Part shown: piece after piece, positions 8,857 through 14,807 of the stretch
Position numbering within the stretch: position 1 is the stretch's first letter
Layout of the letters: the number at the start of each line of letters is the position of its first letter
DNA from: a virus
Direction: 5' to 3' (one strand)
IMG/VR virus record: IMGVR_UViG_3300024298_000046
Location: 1-21,990 of that record
Length of the DNA stretch: 21,990 bases
Notes under the pieces: model-generated
Seen by the model: only the letters and a program-made list of their open reading frames with translations
What the model was told of the DNA's origin: nothing
Database searches by the model: none
Position numbers and translations under genes: made by a program

Positions 8857-9117
8857 CTACCGCTTCCTGTCGGGGTGACCAGGAGGAATGTAGTCGGGTT
8901 CATGGCGGTCGTACCAGTACTCGCGCTCACGGATTCGATCCTCGATGAACTTCTGCATCCGCTCATTACTCGGAAACCTAAACGGAGCATTGATGATGTT
9001 CCATGCTCCTTTGGCTACGGTTTCCACAAGCCCGGCGTAGCCGCGCTTCAGCACCCTGTTGCTCTTTCTGTTGGACGCAATGGCTTTTTCAAAATCGTCG
9101 TATGGATCGTTTGGCAT
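8857..9117 (-). CDS. 86-aa hypothetical protein opening the late block
   Basis: The ATG has no Shine-Dalgarno, but TACTGT ends six bases upstream, matching a leaderless start. The product is highly charged, with a helical N-terminus (DPYDDFEKAIASNRKSNRVLKR), a short hydrophobic or aromatic centre (about 29-47) and an Arg/Tyr-rich C-terminal part (ERMQKFIEDRIREREYWYDRHEPDY). No family is recognised. It is the first gene after a strong terminator, so it probably begins a new transcription unit running towards terL. Confidence 0.65.
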   Translation of the reverse strand: MPNDPYDDFEKAIASNRKSNRVLKRGYAGLVETVAKGAWNIINAPFRFPSNERMQKFIEDRIREREYWYDRHEPDYIPPGHPDRKR

Positions 9118-9129
9118 GGGGTAACAGTA
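9118..9129 (-). promoter_or_regulatory. Leaderless -10 box before the 86-aa gene
   Basis: TACTGT (9129-9124), then TACCCC, then ATG. The box-to-start distance is six bases, the same as at the 98-aa gene. A promoter is needed here because an intrinsic terminator lies just upstream at 9266-9225. Confidence 0.5.
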
Positions 9130-9191
9130 GCAGAAATACGTAGATAGACAGGAGGGCTAATTGCGCCCCCACAGCCCCCACGCACGGCAAT

Positions 9192-9218
9192 GCCCCAGAC
9201 ACGCTGGGCGTCTGGGGC
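9192..9218. other. 9-bp stem inverted repeat beyond the terminator
   Basis: GCCCCAGAC (9192-9200) pairs with GTCTGGGGC (9210-9218) around a nine-base loop. It is not followed by a T-run on either strand. It may be a secondary transcription stop, an mRNA 3'-end structure or a protein-binding site. Confidence 0.5.
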
Positions 9219-9224
9219 TGAGAC

Positions 9225-9266
9225 AAAAAAAGGGGCGTGAGCGTGCTTGCGCACGCCCACGCCCCT
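9225..9266 (-). terminator. Strong rho-independent terminator
   Basis: On the minus strand AGGGGCGTG pairs with CACGCCCCT (9 bp), then after a 1x1 mismatch GCGTGC pairs with GCACGC (6 bp) around a four-base loop. The hairpin is followed directly by seven T (9231-9225; the first T overlaps the stem). It lies about 20 bases after the stop of the 125-aa gene and closes the accessory operon. Confidence 0.9.
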
Positions 9267-9286
9267 GGGGGATTACTGCCTGACGC

Positions 9287-9664
9287 TCAGACGAGCGTCG
9301 TGGTGGCAGTGCTGGTGGTGGTCTCCAACGGCTCGCCCGTGTGCGGGTTCACTGCGCTGGCGTACCACAACGCTTCACGCTTGCCGTTCTCGGCACGATA
9401 GCCGACCAACTGCGTGAGCACCATCACGGCAAGTTCGCCCGTGCGTGACTTGGTCACGACCAGACTGTCGCCTGCCTTGGCTGTCTCGCTCGTAGCCACC
9501 GCGTACTCGCGACGGTACTGCTTGCGCTCGTCTGCCGTGAGCGCACGGTACTGCTCGCCCGTGATGAGCGTGGCAGTCTCGGTGTGGTACCAGCGTGAAG
9601 TGTGTCGCCACACTCCCGTCAGCACGCCTGCGAGCAGGCGCACCATTGCTTCGATTGCGGACAT
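9287..9664 (-). CDS. 125-aa hypothetical protein, last gene of the accessory module
   Basis: The start is well supported by AAGGAG eight bases before the ATG, downstream of its own promoter box. Residues 1-19 form an amphipathic or hydrophobic helix (AIEAMVRLLAGVLTGVW). The middle is charged and contains TADERKQYRREY (about 43-54), followed by a beta-prone part, and the C-terminus is Thr-rich. I do not recognise a family and see no catalytic motif. It is separated from the MoxR/VWA genes by a structured RNA and a separate promoter copy, so it can be expressed alone while sharing the same control box. Confidence 0.75.
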   Translation of the reverse strand: MSAIEAMVRLLAGVLTGVWRHTSRWYHTETATLITGEQYRALTADERKQYRREYAVATSETAKAGDSLVVTKSRTGELAVMVLTQLVGYRAENGKREALWYASAVNPHTGEPLETTTSTATTTLV

Positions 9665-9684
9665 TGCGTATCTCCTTCGTGATG

Positions 9685-9702
9685 GTCGGCGGGATTGCCG
9701 AC
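9685..9702. other. Leader hairpin after the promoter box
   Basis: GTCGGC and GCCGAC form a 6-bp stem with a six-base loop between the promoter box and the ribosome site of the 125-aa gene. A similar stem lies after the second box copy (14168-14181). Confidence 0.4.
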
Positions 9703-9707
9703 AACGA

Positions 9708-9731
9708 GATTATCCCCCACCCCGAAATCGG
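9708..9731 (-). promoter_or_regulatory. Promoter/operator box, copy 1
   Basis: 24 bases, 23 of them identical to 14190-14213. Minus strand: CCGATTTCGG (an inverted repeat, CCGA-TT-TCGG), then a G/T-rich spacer, then GGATAATC with a GATAAT -10-like hexamer. It lies 43 bases before the start of the 125-aa gene. A combined promoter and repressor-binding site is inferred from the conservation and the inverted repeat. Confidence 0.6.
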
Positions 9732-9809
9732 CTCCCGACAACGCGCGCACGCGCTGCGCAGCGCACCTGTGCGCCTGCGTGGTATTGCGCGCTGGCTTCG
9801 GTAGCGATT

Positions 9810-9906
9810 GGCACGAATAAGGGCGCAGTTACCCAGGTTGCCCTGAGTCCCTGCGCCCTTTGGGCCGGTTTGGGCGACTATTGCCGCCTAGCCAACCATT
9901 CGTGCC
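9810..9906 (-). ncRNA. Putative structured RNA, three-way junction
   Basis: The minus-strand RNA folds by eye into: P1, 9 bp, GGCACGAAT (9906-9898) with ATTCGTGCC (9818-9810); P3 (9897-9867), GGTTGG... with a GGCG/CGCC tip; and P2 (9860-9819), a 10-bp stem AAGGGCGCAG/CTGCGCCCTT continuing through a GG/AA tandem mismatch into a 7-bp stem capped by a GCAA tetraloop (GNRA type). The GNRA loop and tandem G-A only make sense on the minus strand. It starts on the last base of the stop codon of the 25-aa gene. It lacks tRNA T-loop features and a T-run. A 3' mRNA-end structure, an independent small RNA or a regulatory element are all possible. Confidence 0.55.
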
Positions 9907-9983
9907 TACTCACGCAGTATCCACCAAAGGACCACTGCCACCAGCGATACTGTAATGCCTACGAAGTAATCGTAGGTTGACAT
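9906..9983 (-). CDS. 25-aa single-span membrane microprotein
   Basis: ATG at 9983, TAG at 9908-9906. The peptide begins MSTYDYFVG, carries a hydrophobic core (about residues 7-22, rich in Val/Ile/Leu/Trp) and ends LRE, which is one transmembrane helix with short polar ends. No good Shine-Dalgarno is seen, and a 13-base palindrome lies just upstream. It follows the 230-aa gene in the same direction and is followed at once by a structured RNA. Short hydrophobic ORFs occur by chance, so this is a moderate call based on the clean TM profile and its position in an otherwise empty stretch. Confidence 0.4.
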   Translation of the reverse strand: MSTYDYFVGITVSLVAVVLWWILRE

Positions 9984-9995
9984 ACGGTCTGCTGC

Positions 9996-10008
9996 GCTGG
10001 TGACCAGC
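9996..10008. repeat. 13-base odd palindrome GCTGGTGACCAGC
   Basis: GCTGGT-G-ACCAGC, 13 bases before the microprotein ATG and 50 bases after the 230-aa stop. It could be an operator or a small RNA hairpin; no second copy was noticed. Confidence 0.35.
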
Positions 10009-10057
10009 AGGCTCACGGGTAGTAACGGGATAGGTAAATCTGACCATCGCTTCACGG

Positions 10058-10750
10058 TCAGTCCCCATCGTCGCTGTCACCCTCGTCATCTGCGCCTGAT
10101 GCCTTACGGAGCCTGTCTACGGCAACCTTGTAGGCACTGGGCGTTTCTCTCTCCAGAAGTCCAGCACTCTCCTTGAGGGCGATGAGCGCACCGACGAACT
10201 CTTGTTCTGCTTCGGTGGCTTCGCACTTGGCAAAGAATGCTTCTGGGTTGTCGTCTTCTGCGATGCTGGTGTGGTTGGTGATGTATTCGTCACCAGCAAT
10301 GTGACGGCTAAAGGTCACCTTGCCACCTGCGTAGATGATCGACAAGCCCTTCGGAAAGTAAGCGAACAAGGCGTTGGGTGACAACTTGTGCGCTTCGTGA
10401 AGGCAGATGCTTGCTATGGGATTGGTCATCAGGGCCACTGCTTCCTTGGCATTGGAGAAACTGCCCAACAAGCGCAACTCCGAAGCAATGTTCGTAGCGC
10501 TGCTTGTGTCCAGGCCCAATGGATTGGATACCTCTGGTCCGTTGATGTCCTTGTCTGGGTCGCTTTGAATGACAAAGATGTATGAATCATCATCGGCGCT
10601 GGCATCTCGCTGGTTGATGATTGTCTTTGCCATCTGGCGCAAGAATGGCACTGATGCCATCTGTTCCCTGCTCTGCTCGGCACTCATACGCTGTACTGCT
10701 TCGCGTACTGCTGCCTCTGCTTCGCTGATAACTGCTTCTTCGTCGGTCAT
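10058..10750 (-). CDS. 230-aa protein of the MoxR/VWA module
   Basis: The ATG overlaps the VWA stop as ATGA, with GAGAGG upstream, so it is coupled to the VWA gene. The N-terminus is an acidic helix (EEAVISEAEAAVREAVQRM), the middle is a mixed alpha/beta domain (about residues 55-180) with hydrophobic strands such as YIFVIQSD and GLSIIYAGGKVTF, and the C-terminus is very acidic (ASGADDEGDSDDGD). No catalytic signature is seen and I do not recognise the family. Its fixed place behind an AAA+/VWA pair makes it a candidate substrate, adaptor or effector of that chaperone-like system; this is inference. Confidence 0.8.
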   Translation of the reverse strand: MTDEEAVISEAEAAVREAVQRMSAEQSREQMASVPFLRQMAKTIINQRDASADDDSYIFVIQSDPDKDINGPEVSNPLGLDTSSATNIASELRLLGSFSNAKEAVALMTNPIASICLHEAHKLSPNALFAYFPKGLSIIYAGGKVTFSRHIAGDEYITNHTSIAEDDNPEAFFAKCEATEAEQEFVGALIALKESAGLLERETPSAYKVAVDRLRKASGADDEGDSDDGD

Positions 10751-12147
10751 TTCCGTTGTCCTCTCTGGAGTTTGCGTAATAGCCGTACTGCGTCGTCTGG
10801 ACTGCTGACTCGCTTGATTCCCTTGGCTCTGTTGAAAGCCTTGGTCTCCCTGTGTAGGGCTTCATTGGACTTCGAGCCGTCACCCGTCACCTGACCATCT
10901 GAAACCCAGATGACTGGCGACTTGGAGTTGAGCCGAAGGTTGAAGTAAGCCCACTTGAGCGCTGGCAAGTCAACGCCGTTGTCGCCAGGGAACTCAGGCA
11001 AACCTCTCATTTGCCTGCCGTTCTTGGCGATTAGGTGTATGTTGCCATAGGTCTCGTCGTGTCCTTCGTCTCCTGCTGAGTAAGCCACGATGGACATACC
11101 AGCAGCAGCCTTCATAACCGACCTGATGTCATCGTCGTCAAGGCTCATTGAACCTGAGCAGTCAAAGACGACAACACCACCCAGCGCCCTTGTCTTGCGC
11201 TGGAAGATGCGCCTGTACGGGTCTGTGACCATACGGTGGAAAGCCTTGGGAAACCTGCCTTCGTTGGAAGGTATGAGTTTCCTGCCTGCCAAGCCCGTGT
11301 GTGGCAACACAAGTTCGTGCTTGGTCAGGTAAGGGCGCTTCCACCCTGCTGAACCATACTCGTCAATGGGAATGACGGTAAAGCCCTTGCCTTTGCGCTT
11401 GCCTTTGGGTGCCGTGTCCGTTGGCCTGCCTTCGCCTTCGCCTGGATTGGTGCCTGTGCCTGGCTTGTTGCCCGGCTTTGAGCCTGGCTTCTTGCGATGC
11501 CTACGAGACAGGTCGTCTGAGTAGCCATTGATTGTACGCGCCATATGACGGTACATATTGGTGGCATACTGACGCTTGCGCTTGTTGGTGTCGTGTAGCC
11601 CGTTGGCGTAATCCAAGTCAGCATCGATGAAGCCGTTGAGATACTCGGCAACTTCGCCAAGCGTCTCTGCCATCTCTGGATTCTTGACTCGCACGGCATC
11701 GACAATCGTGGCAAACACTGGAGTGTTGGCGAGTGCCAATGCGCTGGCAAAGGTGTCAGGAGTTGGAGCATCGCTGAGCAATGCGCTGATGTACGGCTTG
11801 GCGCTTACGGTTCCCTGGGTGGGATGCTCGCCAAAGACCTGCCTGTACATAGCGTTGCTGACCAGCCTGTTGGTGGCAGCAAATGCTGTCGCTGATACTC
11901 CCCACTTCTTGGAGTTCTTGGCAGTTGACGGGTACGACCACTTTGCCATCACGAGAGAGTAGCGACGCATACGCTCGAACTCCTCGCCTGGCAATGAAGT
12001 GGTTGTGTACTCGCCTGGCTTGCTGGTGTCTGACACATCGACATAAACGCCATCGATGCTGGTGACAAACCTGCCAACCTCTTTGAACCTGGTGCTCTTC
12101 TGTGTTGGGCGCTTGGTTAGTGCGCCACCGTAGAAGTTGGTAGACAT
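10747..12147 (-). CDS. VWA-domain protein (CobT/CoxE-like partner of MoxR ATPase)
   Basis: 466 aa from the ATG that overlaps the MoxR stop as TAATG; the frame is open 18 codons further, but that would overlap the ATPase gene. Residues 1-215 are a helical domain; 219-255 are a Lys/Gly/Pro-rich linker; 324-466 are a von Willebrand A domain with the MIDAS motif D329-C-S331-G-S333, a second metal-ligand region around DNGVD (389-393) and VSDG (415-418). VWA proteins encoded next to MoxR ATPases (CobS/CobT, NorQ/NorD, CbbQ/CbbO, RavA/ViaA) deliver or remodel partner proteins. This layout resembles CobT, but nothing else of cobalamin synthesis is here, so a cobaltochelatase label would be misleading. 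Confidence 0.88.
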   Translation of the reverse strand: MSTNFYGGALTKRPTQKSTRFKEVGRFVTSIDGVYVDVSDTSKPGEYTTTSLPGEEFERMRRYSLVMAKWSYPSTAKNSKKWGVSATAFAATNRLVSNAMYRQVFGEHPTQGTVSAKPYISALLSDAPTPDTFASALALANTPVFATIVDAVRVKNPEMAETLGEVAEYLNGFIDADLDYANGLHDTNKRKRQYATNMYRHMARTINGYSDDLSRRHRKKPGSKPGNKPGTGTNPGEGEGRPTDTAPKGKRKGKGFTVIPIDEYGSAGWKRPYLTKHELVLPHTGLAGRKLIPSNEGRFPKAFHRMVTDPYRRIFQRKTRALGGVVVFDCSGSMSLDDDDIRSVMKAAAGMSIVAYSAGDEGHDETYGNIHLIAKNGRQMRGLPEFPGDNGVDLPALKWAYFNLRLNSKSPVIWVSDGQVTGDGSKSNEALHRETKAFNRAKGIKRVSSPDDAVRLLRKLQRGQRK

Positions 12148-12869
12148 TACGAGCCTGCCTTTGTCTTGTCGACCAACATCACATCGGCCATCTGCTGCCA
12201 AGTGTCAGGGAACACAACCTGAGCGCTGAGTTCCAGGTTGTTGCTCGCTCGGTACATTCGCTCGAAGTCAACGAAGGCGCGCAATGACTTGCGCTCTGAA
12301 CCCATATCTGGGTTAGTCCACTTCGCTGCTACGCCACGAAGATAATCGGGCAGGCTCTCCAACGCTGCTGGGTGTGGCTCGTTGACTGCAACCCTGACGA
12401 CCAGTCGGTCAAGGATTGCTGGAGCCAAGTCTTCTGGCTCACCGTTCATCGTCGCAATGACGCTGAAGTCCTTGTGTGGCTTGACCACTTCGCCTGTGTC
12501 TGGGTGCTGCCAACTGCTGGAAGCAACGCTGTCGATGAGTGCCATCATACGGCTCTCGACATCACCGTTCATACGGTTGATTTCGTCAACGACCAAGCGT
12601 GCGCCTTCGCGCCAAGCCTTGATGCCAACGCCTTCAGCGAATGACCAGGTGCCCTGGGCGTTCTGCTTGTAGCAGCCAATGAGGTCTGCGTCAGTCATCT
12701 CTTCGGTGCAAATGAGCCGATAGGCGTTCTTGCCCTTGAGTGAATGGTTCAGACCGAAGTATGTCTTGCCAGTGCCCGGTAGTCCGTAAAGGAGCACACG
12801 ATTGCTGTGCTCCGTTGCGAACTCGGCGCGCTGCCAGTCCGTGAGTTGTTGTGTTGCTTTGGTGGGCAT
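12147..12869 (-). CDS. MoxR/CobS-like AAA+ ATPase
   Basis: 240 aa, a compact single AAA+ domain. Walker A GLPGTGKT is at 29-36, Walker B RLVVDEIN at 91-98, sensor-1 region SVIATMN at 136-142, and an arginine-finger candidate R155 in AILDRL. Start supported by AGGAG overlapping the upstream stop region eight bases before the ATG. MoxR ATPases form hexameric rings and work with VWA partners to activate or remodel other proteins; the VWA gene follows immediately through a TAATG overlap. Shorter than most MoxR proteins, with only a small C-terminal lid. All catalytic residues are present. Confidence 0.93.
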   Translation of the reverse strand: MPTKATQQLTDWQRAEFATEHSNRVLLYGLPGTGKTYFGLNHSLKGKNAYRLICTEEMTDADLIGCYKQNAQGTWSFAEGVGIKAWREGARLVVDEINRMNGDVESRMMALIDSVASSSWQHPDTGEVVKPHKDFSVIATMNGEPEDLAPAILDRLVVRVAVNEPHPAALESLPDYLRGVAAKWTNPDMGSERKSLRAFVDFERMYRASNNLELSAQVVFPDTWQQMADVMLVDKTKAGS

Positions 12870-12871
12870 TG

Positions 12872-13663
12872 CTATTTCTCCTCTGGTGTTGTTGTTTCCC
12901 CATCGTCGGATGACGACGAGGCATCTTTCGCCAATGCGGCGAATAGTTCTGGGTCCCTGTCACGCATCATCATCGGCAGGTACAAAGCAGCGTAGAGCAG
13001 GTAGGGCACTTCGCCGTGCTCTTCCCTGAGTTCCAACGCTTGCTTCTCTATGCCCTTGTAGTTCTTGCCAGTGAACTCCTTGACCTTCATCATCTTGGTC
13101 TCAAGGATTTCTCCCGTGTCTTTGGCCCTGATTCTGAACATCATTCGGTTGGCAAGAATGCTGGCAATGATGACAATGTCTTGCTTGTCCTCTGCTTCGC
13201 TGGGCTTGACGCCGTCTTTCTCGGCAGTCTTGCTTGCCCACGCTTCGGTTCTGATCATCAACCCTGCGAGGTTGGGCAGTTGGTCGTGCATACGAATCAT
13301 CTGGGCACCGTTGGACAACAGTTCCTTGATGTCTCCTGGACCATTTGGCTCTGCTTCGTAGGCGCAGTGAACCTGTAGGCAGGCATTGGCTGAGCCATTG
13401 GAAGCATCGACAACACCCACATTGGGGTTGGTGTCTGGGCCGTGTTCTTGCTTGAACTCGGCAACTTCCTCTGGTGAACCCTGGAACACTTTGTGCTTGA
13501 CCCAAAAGTCAAACACTGCAGTCATTGGCGCACCGTTCCAGATTGATTCTTCGCCTTCGGTCAAAGCCCTTTCGGTGCTTAGCGTTGATTCTTCTATGAG
13601 TCTGCTGCCTGCGTCGTCGACTACATCGCGCAACGCATTGAGCACTTGCTCTTCTTCGGTCAT
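12872..13663 (-). CDS. 263-aa hypothetical protein of the MoxR/VWA module
   Basis: GGGAG lies eight to nine bases before the ATG, and the gene ends just before the ATPase start. An acidic N-terminus (1-40) is followed by a mixed domain with a cluster of Asn/Gly/Cys residues (about 83-102, SNGSANACLQVHC), helical segments, a strand-like RMMFRIRAKDTGEILETKMMKVKEF (about 172-196), and a Ser/Asp/Glu/Thr-rich tail. No family is recognised. The acidic tail resembles that of the 230-aa protein on the other side of the ATPase/VWA pair. It may be the target or a regulatory subunit; inference from position only. Confidence 0.8.
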   Translation of the reverse strand: MTEEEQVLNALRDVVDDAGSRLIEESTLSTERALTEGEESIWNGAPMTAVFDFWVKHKVFQGSPEEVAEFKQEHGPDTNPNVGVVDASNGSANACLQVHCAYEAEPNGPGDIKELLSNGAQMIRMHDQLPNLAGLMIRTEAWASKTAEKDGVKPSEAEDKQDIVIIASILANRMMFRIRAKDTGEILETKMMKVKEFTGKNYKGIEKQALELREEHGEVPYLLYAALYLPMMMRDRDPELFAALAKDASSSSDDGETTTPEEK

Positions 13664-13786
13664 TGCTGTTCTCCCTGTGTGAGTGGTTGTTGTTGTGGCA
13701 GACTTACCGTGCTTTGGCCGCTGGTCTGCCAGCAGACGGATACTTCAGGCGCACGACTGCCTGCCCCGTTAGGGGACCTGGGGGGA
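13664..13786 (-). promoter_or_regulatory. Leader region with mutually exclusive hairpins
   Basis: In the minus-strand RNA, GGCAGAC (13730-13724) can pair with GTCTGC just upstream (13737-13732, two-base loop) or with GTCTGCC downstream (13703-13697). A CCCC/GGGG stem (13775-13764) lies earlier. An unstructured ACAACAACAACC tract and the ribosome site follow. Alternative pairings like this can act as a switch, but short GC-rich repeats also arise by chance. Confidence 0.3.
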
Positions 13787-14137
13787 TTAGTGGCTTTCGA
13801 CCATTGACATCGAGTCGGTCTTGGCAACCATTTCGGTGTACCACCTGTACTCGCTGATGTAGTCGTTGCGCAACACGCACCAGTATTCGTAGGACACTTC
13901 CACGCCCATTGCCGCAATGACACGCCAGATGTAAGCGTGGCTGAGGCTTGTGTCGGTGACCATCTCGATGAACAGGGGCATATTGGCTTCGCCAACAGTC
14001 TGCTCAATCTTCTGACGGATTGTGTTGATGCGCCCACGACCATTGGTCCTGTGCTTCTGAGCCACTGACTTGATTGCGTCGGGCAGGCTCATCTTCCCGA
14101 GCGCAGGTTTATTGCGCTTCATTGATTGCTTGGTCAT
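13787..14137 (-). CDS. 116-aa hypothetical protein, first gene of the accessory module
   Basis: The start is supported by GGGAG twelve bases before the ATG, in an initiation region nearly identical to that of the 263-aa gene. It is the first gene after promoter box copy 2. The N-terminus is basic (TKQSMKRNKPALGK) and the rest is predicted helical, with SLSHAYIWRVIAAMGVEVSYEYW near the middle, which could form a small helix-turn-helix, though no standard motif is clear. If it binds DNA it could be the regulator of the twin boxes; that is speculation. I do not recognise the family. Confidence 0.75.
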   Translation of the reverse strand: MTKQSMKRNKPALGKMSLPDAIKSVAQKHRTNGRGRINTIRQKIEQTVGEANMPLFIEMVTDTSLSHAYIWRVIAAMGVEVSYEYWCVLRNDYISEYRWYTEMVAKTDSMSMVESH

Positions 14138-14167
14138 TGCTGTGTTCTCCCTGTGGGTAGTTGCGTA

Positions 14168-14181
14168 CCGTCGGCTGACGG
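14168..14181. other. Leader hairpin after promoter box copy 2
   Basis: CCGTC and GACGG form a 5-bp stem with a four-base loop between box copy 2 and the 116-aa gene, equivalent in position to the stem at 9685-9702. Confidence 0.35.
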
Positions 14182-14189
14182 CACGACGG

Positions 14190-14213
14190 GATTATCCACC
14201 ACCCCGAAATCGG
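14190..14213 (-). promoter_or_regulatory. Promoter/operator box, copy 2
   Basis: One mismatch from 9708-9731. Here the inverted repeat extends to CCCGA-TT-TCGGG and is followed by the GATAAT hexamer. It lies 52 bases before the 116-aa gene and should drive the MoxR/VWA operon. A CG-alternating stretch (CACGCGCG) flanks both copies. Confidence 0.6.
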
Positions 14214-14250
14214 GTCGGGAACACGCGCGTGCCTACGGTAGGGAGACTAT

Positions 14251-14297
14251 GGGGCGCCCCGCGCGATCGCGTTCGCGCCGGTAGCGGTAGCGGTAGC
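14251..14297. repeat. GC palindromes and three tandem GGTAGC units
   Basis: The perfect palindrome GGGGCGCCCC (14251-14260) is followed by a CGCGATCGCG palindrome and three head-to-tail GGTAGC hexamers (14280-14297) ending next to the stop of the 69-aa gene. There is no T-run, so it is not a standard terminator, but the fold could end or protect the upstream mRNA. Confidence 0.5.
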
Positions 14298-14301
14298 GGT
14301 T

Positions 14302-14511
14302 CTAGTTGTTTGCTTGACGCGCCCGGTACTGCGCGTAGTCCTTGCTGCGGGCGATCGCCTCGTCGCTGAGGATTTCCGAGATGCCTTCTGCAAATGCAGT
14401 CCATGCACCTTTGAGGTTTGGCTGGCAGGTGATGGCAAGATACAGGATCTCGGTCAGCATCTCCTCGGCAATCTCGATATCAATCGGCGTGAACTGTGGC
14501 GGGTAACTCAT
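14302..14511 (-). CDS. 69-aa hypothetical protein
   Basis: The longer open frame begins upstream, but AAAGGAG lies seven bases before the ATG at 14511, which fixes the start. The product is an acidic, helical small protein (IDIEIAEEMLTEILYLAITC) ending in a basic tail (YRARQANN). No family is recognised. It overlaps the end of the 54-aa zinc-ribbon gene by about 30 bases and is the last gene before the box-controlled module. Confidence 0.75.
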   Translation of the reverse strand: MSYPPQFTPIDIEIAEEMLTEILYLAITCQPNLKGAWTAFAEGISEILSDEAIARSKDYAQYRARQANN

Positions 14512-14644
14512 GGTTGTCTCCTTTGACTTTATCCATGGATTCTGGCTTGGGTGAATGTCTTGTACATACTGGCGGATGATACGTCTTGACGTGAAGAACG
14601 ATAGACGACTTGCACCGCGGGCAAACATACTTGTCACGTAACAT
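14480..14644 (-). CDS. 54-aa zinc-ribbon-like small protein
   Basis: Start chosen at the ATG overlapping the upstream stop by 11 bases, giving MLRDKYVCPRCKSS. C8-x2-C11 and C27 with nearby His (YHPP, RH) make a plausible zinc site. Small proteins of the YVCPRC...HPPxC type are common in actinophages; their function is unknown. The C-terminal end overlaps the 69-aa gene in another frame, which weakens confidence in the exact limits. Confidence 0.6.
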   Translation of the reverse strand: MLRDKYVCPRCKSSIVLHVKTYHPPVCTRHSPKPESMDKVKGDNHELPATVHAD

Positions 14645-14807
14645 CGTAGTCACGCCAGGACGCTTGAGAAAACCCACGCACCCTGCCGTCCGGCTCTATG
14701 TACACCCAAGTCGGAGCGTCCGGGTCGCAGTTGCAACCCGAGACGTTCCGCTTGTCGTGCACGATTATTGCAGAGCACGTCTGACACACGACCTTGCGCT
14801 CGTTCAG
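14634..14807 (-). CDS. 57-aa cysteine-rich protein, possible CTG start
   Basis: Cysteines in a C-x2-C...C-x-C pattern (CQTCSAIIVHDK..., GCNCD) suggest a zinc ribbon, followed by a beta-like WVYIEPDGRVRGF part. There is no ATG after the upstream stop. A CTG at 14807 overlaps the upstream TGA as CTGA and has AGGAAGAG upstream, so CTG initiation is plausible. Alternatives are GTG at 14789, or a GTG at 14858 that would overlap the neighbour by 55 bases. Confidence 0.5.
   Translation of the reverse strand: MNERKVVCQTCSAIIVHDKRNVSGCNCDPDAPTWVYIEPDGRVRGFSQASWRDYDVT

Noticed and set aside
9810-9906. tRNA or tRNA-like gene in the three-way junction
   Set aside because: The acceptor-like stem is 9 bp, no T-loop consensus or anticodon arm is present, and the long arm is far too extended.
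10747-12869. Cobaltochelatase CobS/CobT (cobalamin synthesis)
   Set aside because: Only the generic AAA+ and VWA pair is present; no CobN or other cobalamin gene is seen, so a pathway claim is not supported.
14263-14360. HIP1-like GCGATCGC octamers hinting at a cyanobacterial host
   Set aside because: Only two copies in a GC-rich stretch; WhiB and the leaderless-type starts point to Actinobacteria.
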